Shown piece by piece: positions 18,986 to 29,266 of a stretch of DNA of 32,368 nucleotides. Both the position numbers and the translations under genes were made by a program. The notes beneath the pieces were generated by a model. It had not been told where the DNA came from and did no database searches. It saw only the letters and a list, made by a program, of their open reading frames with translations. This stretch comes from Basidiobolus meristosporus CBS 931.73 (Eukaryota > Basidiobolomycota > Basidiobolomycetes > Basidiobolales > Basidiobolaceae): assembly GCA_002104905.1 (NCBI GenBank), contig MCFE01000831.1:1-32368 (forward strand). The letters run 5' to 3'. Within the stretch, counting starts at the first letter, position 1. The number at the start of each line of letters is the position of its first letter.

Positions 18986-21130
18986 TTGGAGAGAGAGGAA
19001 GAGGCTCTGTCTAAGCTCAGAGAGCTTAAAGCCATGGTGGAGAGAGAAACTGATGAGAAAATTAAGAAGATATGTTCTGGCAATGGTGGATAATATACCT
19101 CAAAACTTTTCATCCACTTCTGCAAAATTCATGGGATGAGTCAAGAAGCTACTGTACAATATTCTCTACAGCAAAATGGAGTAGCAGAATGTGCAAACAG
19201 ATTAATAAATGATTTGGCAAGATCTTTTATTCATGATCAATAATTATCCTATAATTTCTGGGTGCAATCAGTTGCCACAGCTGTATGCCTTTAAAATAGG
19301 ACTTGTAACAGAATACTTTGTGATTCTACTCCATTTGAGGTATGGTATGGGTACAGGTCAAGTGCAGAACATCTAAGAATATTTGGGTGTACAGAAATTT
19401 CCAAGAAACTGCCCAGAAATCAGCCAAAATATGAGCCAAAAAGTGTAAAATGCATGTTTCTGGGCCACTGCAATGAGAGTAAAGCATGCAGACTCTAAAA
19501 TACCAAAGCAAAGAAGCTGAGTAAGTCCAAGGATGTGTTGTTGAATGAAAATATAAATTTGTACAAAAAATGACATCAGATGATGATGAAAACTGGATCT
19601 TAAGTCTGACAATAGTGAGTATGGAATTACAGAAAATCAATGCAGAATTTTTCACTCCAGAGGACTCTACAACTGTGGTTTAGACCAAACTAGTGCCCAG
19701 GAATGTCCCACAAGTGATCATTCCAGTATCCAATGTCAGGAGATCCAACAAGACAAGAAATATACCAGATAACTATATTAATGAGGGTACAAACTTAGCC
19801 TGTGTCTATTCAGTCCATATTGATGTGCCCAGACTGTAAAAGAGGCCCTAAATAGCAATCAGACAAAGTTTTGGAGATCTGCAATGACTGAGGGATATCA
19901 GGTCCTGATGGAAAATCTAATATGGGACTTAGTCAAGTCACCAATCAACTAAAAGTTAATTGGATGCAGATGGGTCTTTAAGTCAAAGTACAAGGCTGAT
20001 GGTACAATTAAAAGACACAAAGCAAGAGTTGTGGCCAAAGAACACTCTTAAACAAAAGAACTGGACTACACTGAGACCTTTTCACTGGTAGCCAAGTTTA
20101 ATCCATCAGATTAATATTGGCTATTGCAGCCAAATAGAAGTTTTTTATATATCAAATGGATGTAAAAACTGCATTTATGAATGGAGAACTTGATGAGAGC
20201 ATGTATATGGACTAGCCTGATGGGCTTGTAGATCACCATAACATGATATGGTCTGCAAACTTAAAAAATCTCTATGTGGTCTTGAACAATCACCAAGAGC
20301 CTGGAATTGCAAGATAGATTCTTATTTTGAATCTTTGAGTTTCAAAAGGAGTAAGGCTGACTATAGAATACACTATAAGCCAGATTGAGTAAATTCAGCT
20401 CTATTTACTCTATATATGAATGATCTTATTATAGCCACCAATAGCCTAAGAATATTTGAAGAGATTAAATCCTGCCTATCGAAGGAGTTCAAGATGCCCA
20501 ATCTAGGAGAACTCAGTTACTACTTAGGGATTAAGTTCTCCATAGACAGAAGTACCCAGACTATTACCCTACGCCAATCCAAGTATGTTCAAGATATACT
20601 AAAGAAGTACCAAATGGAAGACTGTAAACTGGCAGCTACCCCAATGGAGACAAGCCTCAACTTGGTCAAAACTCAACCAAATCAAGAGAGCTTGGTGCCA
20701 TATGAAAGCCCTGACTTTCCTTATCAATCTATGGGTGGCATTTTGATGTATATCATGCTTGGAACACATCCAGATATCTCATATTCAGTGGGAGTTGTCA
20801 GCCAGCATAATCCAAACTATGGATTGGATAACATTGCAACAGTTAAGAGGATATTTAAATACCTAAAAGGAACTGTTGATGTCTGTTCAAGGTACCCCTA
20901 TCAGGATTCAGAACAGAATCTTACAGGATACTCTGATGCTGATTGGGGACAAAATTTAGAAGACAGAAGATCCACCACAGGATACATCTTTCTTTACTGT
21001 CCTGAAGCAATTTCATGGAATTCAAAAAAGCAACCAACTGCAGTACTTTCCACCACAGAGGCAGTGTATATGGTAGCCTGTGAAGCTACCAAAGAAGCAA
21101 TGTGGTTACAAAAGCTTTTTACAGATTTAG
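18986..21130 (+). pseudogene. copia-1 polyprotein, integrase to RNase H
   Basis: It continues copia-1 from LEREEEALSKLRELKAMVERE. The integrase part (18986-19560) is frameshifted, with a deletion around the second catalytic Asp region. The linker and RT start (19600-20400) hold multiple stops, including TAG at 20135-20137 just before MDVKTAFMNG. The 20416-21130 frame covers the RT end and RNase H ([49 protein letters not shown]). The catalytic YVDD has become YMND (20413-20424) and the RNase H TTEAEY has become TTEAVY. It is cut after TDL by the solo LTR. Confidence 0.88.
21126..21130. repeat. TSD TTTAG, left copy (solo LTR)
   Basis: TTTAG before the TGTTG of the solo LTR recurs at 21483-21487 after its ACAACA: a perfect 5 bp target duplication. 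Joining across it restores the RNase H words TDLGLC known from copia-2. Confidence 0.93.
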
Positions 21131-21482
21131 TGTTGTAAAAAAATTCGTATTTTCCACCTAAATATTCACCTAACTTAGTCACTCAGATCATCACCTTCAA
21201 ATCCTAGAGAATACTGACCAAATTCCTTGTCGGGATTTACTTAGAATATTTTCACCAAAATACCAGGTACCCAGAACATGAAAATTCTCAAAGTTGTCCA
21301 AACACCCCCAAACTTTGCACACATGTTCTTGGGACCTTCCTTAACCTATTCTACGTGTTTGCAATGCCAAGACCATGTAAAAGTATAAATACTACTTTTA
21401 CATTCAATAAATCATTAAGTGAAAACCACATAATCTACTTGTTCTCCAAATCACTTCCAATATCTCCAAGACTCTTACAACA
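21131..21482 (+). mobile_element. Solo copia-family LTR inside copia-1
   Basis: 352 bp, in the opposite orientation to copia-2's LTRs and the same as copia-1, with intact TGTTGTAA...TTACAACA ends and its own TSD. It is the product of insertion of a complete element followed by LTR-LTR recombination, or less likely a partial insertion. It carries the hairpin GTAAAAGTA (21377-21385)/TACTTTTAC (21393-21401) around TATAAATA, then AATAAA at 21406-21411. Confidence 0.93.
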
Positions 21483-21487
21483 TTTAG

Positions 21488-21750
21488 GCCTATGTTTAGA
21501 AATGCCTATTACTTTATTTTAAGATAATCAAGGATGTATACAGTTGGGTAGAAATCTGATTTTTCATACTTGAACTAAGCCCATATATATTAGACATCAT
21601 TTCATATGTGAAGCTATAGAGAATAACTTAGTTAGCTTAGCTTACTGTCCTACAGATGAAATGATTGCAGAAACATTTGCCAACCCATTAGCTAGAGAGC
21701 AGTTTGAATATCTTGGGTCAAAATTAGGACTAGTCAATATGAGCATTTAG
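21488..21750 (+). pseudogene. copia-1 polyprotein, C-terminal RNase H end
   Basis: It resumes GLCLEMPITLF, then has a stop, [30 protein letters not shown] and MIAETFANPLAREQFEYLGS, and ends with TAG at 21748-21750. It tracks the copia-2 C-terminus closely, with one in-frame TAA and a small disruption near 21560-21590. It is followed by the purine-rich TTAAGTGAGAG (21751-21761), the probable polypurine tract. Confidence 0.88.
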
Positions 21751-21761
21751 TTAAGTGAGAG

Positions 21762-22111
21762 TGTTGTAAAAGATTTGTAACTCCACCTAAATATTCACCT
21801 AACTTAGTCATTTGGATCATTAACCTCATATTCTGGAGAATACTGGCCAAATTTCTTGTTGGGATTTACTTAGAATATATTCACCAAAATATTAGGTACT
21901 CAGAACATGAAAATTCTCAAAGTTGTCCAAACAGTCCCAAATTTTGCACACATTTGCTTGGGACCTTGCTAAATTTACTCTACATGTTTGCTATGCCATG
22001 ATCATGTAAAAGTATAAATACTACTTTTATATTCAATAAATTGTTAAGTGTAAACCACATGATCTACTTCTTCTCCCATTCACTTCCAATATCTCCAAGA
22101 CTCCTACAGCA
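21762..22111 (+). repeat. copia-1 3' LTR
   Basis: 350 bp, starting TGTTGTAAAAG and ending ACTCCTACAGCA. The terminal inverted repeat has decayed (ACAACA to ACAGCA). It is more diverged from the solo LTR than the two copia-2 LTRs are from each other, in line with copia-1 being older. No TSD can be tested because the 5' LTR is gone. Confidence 0.9.
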
Positions 22112-23560
22112 GAATATAGTATCTACTTTACTTTTGCATTGTCTTAAGGAGACACATATCTATAATTTATCTGGGCAGGTCACCAAGCTACATATACCAG
22201 ATTTTTGGCTTGTTGGATACCATTAAGATTTTGTGCTCTGGGTACATGATATTCTGATGAGATATTAGAAGTCAATCCTAACAAAAAATCAAGGTAGCAT
22301 ACTATAAGATTTGTGGGCTATTAGCAGAGAAACTATGGCAGGTGAGCTTTTATGTGATATTGAAAAGCTTACAATAATCTTATCAAGTTGCCATCAACTT
22401 TCCATTGTCAATGGAAATACTGATCATTCAACCAGCTCAACAATACAACAGGGGTGCTGACACAAGTGGGAGTAGTTACAATATATAGCTTTAATTTATT
22501 TGCCATTAGAGCAGAGCTTGTTTACTTGCAATTACATTGGCTTAAGATAATAGTGGTAAGAAAGCTTGCACCAACACCCTGGAAAGTATACTGAACATAA
22601 CTCAAGAACCTGTGAGTATGTTTGAAGAATTTTGACAACTTATTATCTTGCTGCATTTCAAATTACCAATAATTATTCTAGAAACATAGTCATGTGTTAA
22701 AGGATATTGGTATTCTTAGAGATGGAGTACTATATCTTGGATATAATGATGCTAAGATGCTGAGCTTCTATATGAGCAGATCTAACAAATAGTTTACAAC
22801 CAATTAGTTTTAGGGTATTTTTTATTGAAAAGCTTCACTAGTTCTACTGGCACAAATGTAAGCTTATATTTTGCCAAAAAGCAAGATAGACAATCACAGT
22901 GTATCCACCAAGATTCATTGGTGATAATGCTTAACCAGAGACTCTTCATAACTGGCGGGTAGTAATGGAGGAATGATGAGTTGATCACCAAAATATGTAA
23001 TAGGGAAGTTACAATACGATACTAATCCTAAAATATGGCCAGTGACTGTAAAATACCAACTCACTCCACTATTGGTATTGGTTCAGGTACTGCCAGGTAT
23101 ACTTGCGGATCTTGCCTCTGGATCTGAGGAGCTCCACAGCTGCAAATTCGGATCTTATCCAGATTGCCTGAGAAACCGGAAACATGGCAAAGTTAAAAAG
23201 TAGAGTGGTGCACAAAGCACACATTTATTAAGTATAACGAAAGTCTATTGATATCAGCCACCAGATCTGTACAGAGCGGGTAAGTGTGAGCAGAGAGTGC
23301 CGCTATCCTTCCCAATTGCAGGTTCCACTGAGTATATCCGGTACGAGGCTACTCGAATTGAGCAACCTGGAAGACGCAAAAAAGGCTCAGTTCATATAAG
23401 GTTGCTCACTCATTACATCCGGGGATCAATACCACCACGCAATCCCCACATGTACTTCATTGCTAGAGTGATTCCAGTTGATCTGGCGGGTTGCAACGGG
23501 TTACAATTTATCAAGATCAGATTCCAAGCCTCCTGGGGTAACATGAACGATGCCAGCTAC
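22112..23560. other. Boundary region between copia-1 and the tyrosinase gene
   Basis: About 1.45 kb. The first kilobase is AT-rich and I see no gene. From about 23060 the base composition becomes more balanced (CpG words such as CCGG and GCGG appear), which suggests a change from decayed transposon to host sequence. The open frame 23297-23620 lies directly upstream of the tyrosinase and has no protein-like features; I read it as promoter sequence. Confidence 0.4.
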
Positions 23561-23563
23561 GAG

Positions 23564-23570
23564 TATATAA
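23564..23570 (+). promoter_or_regulatory. TATA box of the tyrosinase gene
   Basis: TATATAA in GAGTATATAAGAAG, 64 bp upstream of the ATG at 23634. A GATA word (AAGATAAG, 23622-23629) sits between it and the start. In filamentous fungi GATA sites bind nitrogen regulators; whether this one does is unknown. Confidence 0.55.
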
Positions 23571-23633
23571 GAAGACAGATTTACTTACCTATATCGCCAT
23601 CACTTCAACATTTGAGTTGACAAGATAAGCATC

Positions 23634-25302
23634 ATGAGTCCATCACGCATCCGTTACTCCCTTGAGTACATCCAAACCCTGTATGAGACAGGAGAAGATC
23701 GTTCTAAACTGGAGAATCTTATCAGGGCATTCCGCGGTATTCAAGATCTTGACCCAAAGGATGCAAACTCCTTCTTCCGCATCGCTGGTTATCACGGAGA
23801 GCCTTTCCGTGAAGAAGGAGCGACTGATCCAGCTTGGTGGGGAGGTTATTGCTGGCACGAAACCGTCTTGTTCCCCACTTGGCACCGCGCCTACCTCCTT
23901 CGACTTGAGGATGCACTCCGAAGCATCCCAGGTTGCCAGGATGTCACTCTACCATTTTGGGATGAGCTGGCCAACAGGGGAAGAAATCCCCCTCAGCCAA
24001 TTCCTTCCATTCTTACTTCCCCGCAATTCGAGCTCGATGGTAGAACTGACAATCCACTTTACTCTTACAAACTCCAAGAACCTTTGGTGGAAAAAGTTGA
24101 AGGCGCAAGCGAACGCTACAGCAAGCATAAAGATTATGAAACTGTCCGATACCCACTCTCAGGTAGCTAGCACTCTTTGAGTTTTGTCGCGGCTTCTGTA
24201 TACTAATCCACATCCACCCTCAGGTTTGGTAGGAACCAAGGAAGATAGGGACAAGACGACCATACACAATTTGGCTTACCAAGATCCGGCCAAGAACACC
24301 CAATTGCTCAACGAGAACGTAGCCAATTGGCTGGAGGGCACCGTCCAGATCACACCTGACGACCCAACCAATCCCACCAGAATGCCTGATACTTACTCGG
24401 TTTATGCACGCTATATGCGCTGCCTCGAGGCTCCGAACTTCACTGTCTTTTCGAATACGACTTCCCAGGAGCAGTGGATCAAGGACAATGGCAAAGATAC
24501 GTCGAGTCACTTCGTGGTTTCCTTGGAAAGCCCGCATAACGCAGTCCACCTTGCCGTTGGAGGATTCTACCAGAAGGGACAATACAACAGTGACAACATT
24601 ATCGGAGCCAATGGCGATATGGGCGACAATGAGACGGCTGGCTTTGATCCTATCTTCTACTTCCATCACTGCTTCATTGACTATGTCTTTGCCACTTGGC
24701 AGAGACAGAAGGGGCTTACTAAGCGTGGCAGTCTGAAACTTATCAAAGACTATCCTGGGACAATCCTGAAAGAAGGGCAGCCTCACTATCCTCCCGGAAC
24801 TGTCGTTGATATGACCACCGCACTCATTCCGTTCGAAAGACCCAGTGGAGGTTACTACGACTCAAATGATATGACCGACTTCGAGAATGACCTTGACTAT
24901 ACTTATCATATCGGCTCACTTGATCCAAAACTCCGCGCGGATCCTGACTTGACCCCCGAAGCACCTTTCGTTCTCACAAAGAAAGTGCACAACATCAACC
25001 GTGCTCAATACTCGGGATCATTTGTCATTCGATTGTATGCCCAGGGACATGATGGCCAAGTAGTTGAGGTGGGAAGAGATCCTATTTTGAGCCGTTGGAG
25101 TCTGGAAGGCTGCCGCAATTGCATGAGCCACCTTGATGTAGAGTCTTACGTTCCTATTGACGAGATTCTGTTGAAAGCTCTCCAAGGGCCTGGGAAGAAA
25201 GAAGATATCAGATGGTGGGCACAGGTTCAAACTCGTGAACGGCAACTCTTGACGGCCCCTGCTGGAGACTCTCAGGGAGGACCGAAGGTGGACGATCTCT
25301 AA
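23634..25302 (+). CDS. Tyrosinase (polyphenol oxidase), type-3 copper enzyme
   Basis: Two exons, 23634-24162 and 24224-25302, encode 535 aa. The 61 bp intron starts GTAGCT, has a TACTAAT branch word and ends CCCTCAG. The enzyme hydroxylates monophenols and oxidises diphenols to quinones, feeding melanin-type pigments. CuA ligands are H54, H75 and H84 (HETVLFPTWHRAYLLRLE fits the PS00497 signature), with C73 placed for the His-Cys thioether bond. CuB ligands are H281 and H285 (HNAVH) and H325 (DPIFYFHHCFID fits PS00498). A C-terminal domain follows with a C473-x-x-C476 pair, as in the copper-loading C-terminal domains of some fungal tyrosinases. There is no signal peptide, so the protein is probably cytosolic. 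All key residues are present and the frame is clean. It is alone, 1.5 kb from the transposon block. Confidence 0.93.
24163..24223 (+). other. Tyrosinase intron
   Basis: 61 bp, phase 1 (after the first base of the Gly177 codon). GT at 24163, TACTAATCC branch-like word at 24200-24208, CAG at 24221-24223. Without removal the frame stops within three codons; with removal the two exons join as LSG-LVGTKED. Confidence 0.9.
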
Positions 25303-25367
25303 TGCACAAGAATAGCTTTTTCTTGGTCCCATCGAAGTTCTTTCTGTCTTTGTTCAGACCTCACTTG

Positions 25368-25373
25368 AATAAA
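25368..25373 (+). terminator. Poly(A) signal of the tyrosinase gene
   Basis: AATAAA 66 bp after the stop codon, within a short AT-rich stretch. Confidence 0.55.
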
Positions 25374-28300
25374 TAAGTTGCAACCGTTTCATATGTTTGT
25401 TTCCGGCTAGACAAGTAGAGATTGGCATGCCTTCTCAATGTTGGTGATGAGCAGAGGATTTAGATATGTAAGATGTATCTGATCCAGCCCGATGGGCCTG
25501 ATACTTTATTGGTAGAACCGTAGTATTGTTATCTATTCTCACGCTCTGTTATCCATCCTATCAGTCTTCGCGGGACCAAAGGCGTGAAATTTCTTTTTTC
25601 CTTGAATCAGTTGGCACACGTACGTATGCATGTAATTCACGGTTCTACGGGAAAATGCAGAACCCAGCGTTAACTTTAAGTCTTGTATATTTTTTCTCCC
25701 TTCCCGCTCTATGCTTGTTGGAGTGCATATTTAGAGTTCTCATGCGAATTACCACTATGGAATCAAAATAAATCACGCCTATCTTTGGTTCAAGTGAAAA
25801 TTTGTCATGCACCCCTTCTGGTGACTCAGAATGGTTCTCTCCATCCGGTTGATAGAAACATCATATTGATGAAAATCTAGTTTGCCACCAAGTGAATATA
25901 TGTGTGAATCAATCTTGTGAGGTATAATCGCGGTTGCACATGTGAAATTGACCAAGCCGATGTATTCCAGAACTGGCTTAGCTCGAGCGTAAATTGCTTG
26001 CTATCCAGGTAGTAATCTAGCAATGTTTGTTCGTAAATAGTTGATCATGTAGGTATGACAATGCGTCAAACGAGAAACAAAATAGAACGAATCAAGTGCT
26101 CACAGCCAATTCGTGTACTGACCCAAGCCCCCTTCCTGCCCTTACCCTTTCAGTTAACCCAGATTTGTCTGTGGGTACAACAAATGCAACCATTGAAATA
26201 GCTACATTGTCAATCGATTAGTTTACCCTCGACAATACAATGCTTTCTGGTAACAGGCAGGTAGCAGGCATATTCCAGTGGCGCATGTTTTACTTGCTTG
26301 TGTCATGATCTATGAAAGCATTATTTGCCACCATTCAAGATTATCTGTGAAGGCATATTTAATATGTAGATATATTTTTCATAGGTGGCTTTCTTACAAT
26401 GCCGCTACCAATCATCAAAATTACTACAATAAAGGCAGATACATGGTGACTTGGGCTCCTCCGCACCTGTTTCTACTCTACAGTCTAGCTAGACTATGAT
26501 CCTAAGCTACAAGCTTACGTGGTATGGTATTCGCTATGTATTGGTTTAAAAGCGGTCATATGCAGGTCAATTTTGATCCCAATTTGGCACTCTATGGCAC
26601 TATGATCACCTGAAACGATGGAGTAAGTCCATCCACGTACTCCATGTTACCCAAGAAAAACATCATAGCTAAGGAGGATTTTGCGGAGTGTGTTGCAGCA
26701 TTATACAAAGTTATACTTTTTCTCAGCTCATATTTGACTAATCCATAGATGCAGAGCTTTCAGGAGCTCAGGATGTGACTATGGTATTACAAGAGCTGTA
26801 AAGTGTTGAACGGTGGCTAGCACCTAAATCTAATAATTAGTAAATACTGTGTTCACCAAATTTTGGTCAAAGTTTTCCATTAAGAACTCTTGCTATCAGC
26901 AATCATGTAGCTTGTGAACAGCTTAGATTCAGAATAGAGATCCTGCACCATACTGTAATACTCACTCCAAGATGGTATTTAGCCTGGATCTCTTTTAATA
27001 TATTGGGCTGGGTCATGCATGGATTTCTTTTGTTTGATTTTTCCAATGATATGTGGAATAATCCAATTATTTGGGTGTGAATCACATTGAAAAAACAAAT
27101 CTTGGTTATTTTGAATGGTTTTTTGGGACAACCAAATTTGGAGTTGGGAAGGATTGATTAATGCCGGCCTGGCATTTGAAATGAAGAAAAGGTATCCTAG
27201 GAAGGCCAAGTTAGGAATTCAATGTGAAAAGATATTGATTCGAGTTGAGTGTGTAGAAAGCCTTTTCAAAGGGTCTTTGGGAGAGATTAGGCATGGTGTG
27301 TTGGACAGAAAAGAATGGATTGATTTTGGTGTGTAAGAATTTAAGATAAATGAGTTGGGTTTGCTTGTGCTTAGAGTTGAGAATAAGGCCTTTGGTTATG
27401 CTAACTTGGCAGTTGATTTTGATGAATTTTAGCATGGCTCTTTTTGCAAAGGGCAACAAAATTAGGTCTGGAATTTCTGCAAGCTGAATACAAGTTGGAT
27501 CTTGCCAATACTGAAGAGTTTATCACATGGTATTCAACAAATATTACAATATGAAGACAATGCAAATTATTTATTTGCAAATGTATACTAATATGAGGTG
27601 ATGTGAAAGTTGCTTTATACAACATACATCCTGCCTTGCTCTTCAAAATACTCTATTGCTCATTATAGCGAATTCTAGTAGAAACCACATACGGACGAGA
27701 GCAAAAGTATACAACGTAACCCTAAGTAAAACAACTTCTATGTTCCAGCTCATATGTTTTTGGCCAGGTCTCACATCCATCATTCCAGTTGCTTGTTTTC
27801 CCTTCTTGCTATCTAACTCTTGGTGGTAAAGGCTCTATTCACATCGCTAGGAAAACATCAGTATGCATTTTCGTAATCTCACCCAAACCCGTAAATCTAC
27901 CGAAGTGATTCAGTATTGGCAGCCTATATCCCCGTACCTCTAGCTCTGTCTAACCGCAAGCGCTAGTTGTTTGTGCCTTCAGCATGCAGTGGAGAACAGC
28001 TGGCCTGGACTGACTAGACATATCATGTTGTGTTAGTATCTTATCACGGACTTTCTAGGCGACATCAATGATACCCACTTCGAGTATGTGACATGAAGGG
28101 TTTACGCGCCTACATCTCCATTGGTAGTATGCAAGTTTACTCATTTTTAAATGTAACATAATACCTACGTTACAGTGCATGTTTATATATATGCCACTAT
28201 AGCCCATAGAGGCTGAAGATTCACCTCGCACCAGGTTCTGAAGTTTGTATAATCTGTGGAGGTATTGTGATATTTCCATAACTTTAGCATTTGAAACCGA

Positions 28301-28738
28301 GTCCGTTGATTTTGTGAAGGTATTTGAAATTCTCCTGAATCAAGCTTATTCAGATGTTTAGGTATGCTGGATTTACTCACTTAGCAGTTTCCAAACCACT
28401 GGCCCACTATCTCAAATGTAGTGACGAGCTTTGGCCAAATCTAGCAGCACCTTACGGCATTGTTTCCACACTGTAGATGCACTTTCATACTTGCAGTGAT
28501 ACTTCATTGAGATATTATGACAGAGAACCTGATATACCACGCAAATGGTAACTGCCCAAGGTGGATAAAGATCTAGTTAAAGCTATAATATATCTCTAAA
28601 GAAGGCTTTACAGCCAGCTTCCATTGAGTACAGCAAATTGTGACATCAATTTCCAGCTAAACCAAAGCATTAATGCACAGTACAAACCACTATATTCAGG
28701 GTTTAATACCACTAACTATGCGTTGTTGGAGTAACTCT
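25374..28738. other. Long region without a recognisable gene
   Basis: About 3.4 kb, AT-rich. No frame shows family motifs. Short open frames (for example 27115-27336 plus and 26979-27209 minus) overlap each other on opposite strands and look like decay rather than genes. 26575-26605 resembles the Harbinger subterminal motif (see the separate entry). No tRNA or other RNA gene was found by eye. Confidence 0.4.
26575..26605. repeat. Harbinger-like subterminal motif (possible MITE relic)
   Basis: The word CCAATTTGGCACTCTATGGC followed by ACTATGATC resembles the left arm of the Harbinger-like element (ATCAATCTGGCACTCTACGG then CATTAT, about 4731-4757). No matching inverted copy was found nearby, so this is a possible remnant only. 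Confidence 0.3.
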
Positions 28739-28832
28739 ATCAAAAGTCCTAATACTTATTTTTGATAAGTTGTAAGTTTGATCCAGGTTGCATTTCTGCT
28801 GATGGTTTCCAGCGAAAATTTCTGATAGGGTA
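28739..28832 (+). repeat. Direct repeat R3, short relative of R1/R2
   Basis: It starts ATCAAAAGTCCTAATAC and ends AAAATTTCTGATAGGGTA, matching the two ends of R1/R2 (ATCAAAAGCCACTAATA and AAAATCTCTCATAGGGTA). It is about half as long (94 bp), with CTGATGG shared in between. The match is by eye and the middle is not alignable. Confidence 0.45.
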
Positions 28833-29266
28833 TGTATATGTATATATGGTATTCTGATAGTCTTCATCGGACAAGTTCATTGCGTACTTCATTGAGTTGA
28901 AATAAACAATGGTGTGATTTGGCAACTTCCAGAATTTCCACTATTCCAAAGGACTAGCAAAGGAGTATATCACAGAAGATCAATGATCTATATACAAAAG
29001 TGGTCGATTGCAACACATTCTGAATATATATTGATTTCTAAGATACCAGGTGTTAAAGGATAGAAGAGGAAAGGGACATATCCACAGTGATGTCTTCAGT
29101 AGCGGTGGTTCCTGTACAGGCCAACTTAGCAGAGTCTTAACCTCTGGCCACAACCTCGGTGGGAACTAAGCCATACTATATGTAGAATGGACAATAGTTG
29201 AGGGAATTTAAGTGTTGGGGGAGAATTTATTTTGACTTTTCATAATGATAACAAATTGAAGAGGCT

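Larger units (their letters stand above)
13700..22111 (+). mobile_element. copia-1: old Ty1/copia element, 5'-truncated, twice interrupted
   Basis: A plus-strand Ty1/copia element made of three coding pieces (13707-14307, 18986-21130, 21488-21750) and its own 3' LTR (21762-22111). Its 5' LTR, gag and protease active site are missing, and the sequence starts at the equivalent of residue ~310 of copia-2. It is interrupted by full-length copia-2 (14308-18980) and by a solo LTR (21131-21482). Removing each insertion and one target duplication rejoins the coding sequence in register. It has many more stops and frameshifts than copia-2, so it is the oldest member of the family here. Confidence 0.9.

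Noticed and set aside
13900-21100. RIP (repeat-induced point mutation) as the cause of stops in the copia copies
   Set aside because: Several stops are not C-to-T or G-to-A changes (TAC or TAT to TAA/TAG at the shared position), and the copia-2 LTRs differ by a mix of transitions and transversions. RIP is not excluded genome-wide but is not shown here.
22794-22991. Minus-strand ORF of 65 codons with several Trp and Tyr residues
   Set aside because: Too short, with no recognisable motif, in decayed AT-rich sequence next to copia-1.
23297-23620. 107-codon ORF just upstream of the tyrosinase
   Set aside because: It has no family motif and overlaps the TATA box and presumed 5' UTR. A promoter is the simpler reading.
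27115-27459. Overlapping ORFs on both strands near 27.1-27.4 kb as a possible pogo/Tigger-type transposase relic
   Set aside because: No HTH or DDE motif can be read in any frame; composition is AT-rich and the open frames oppose each other.
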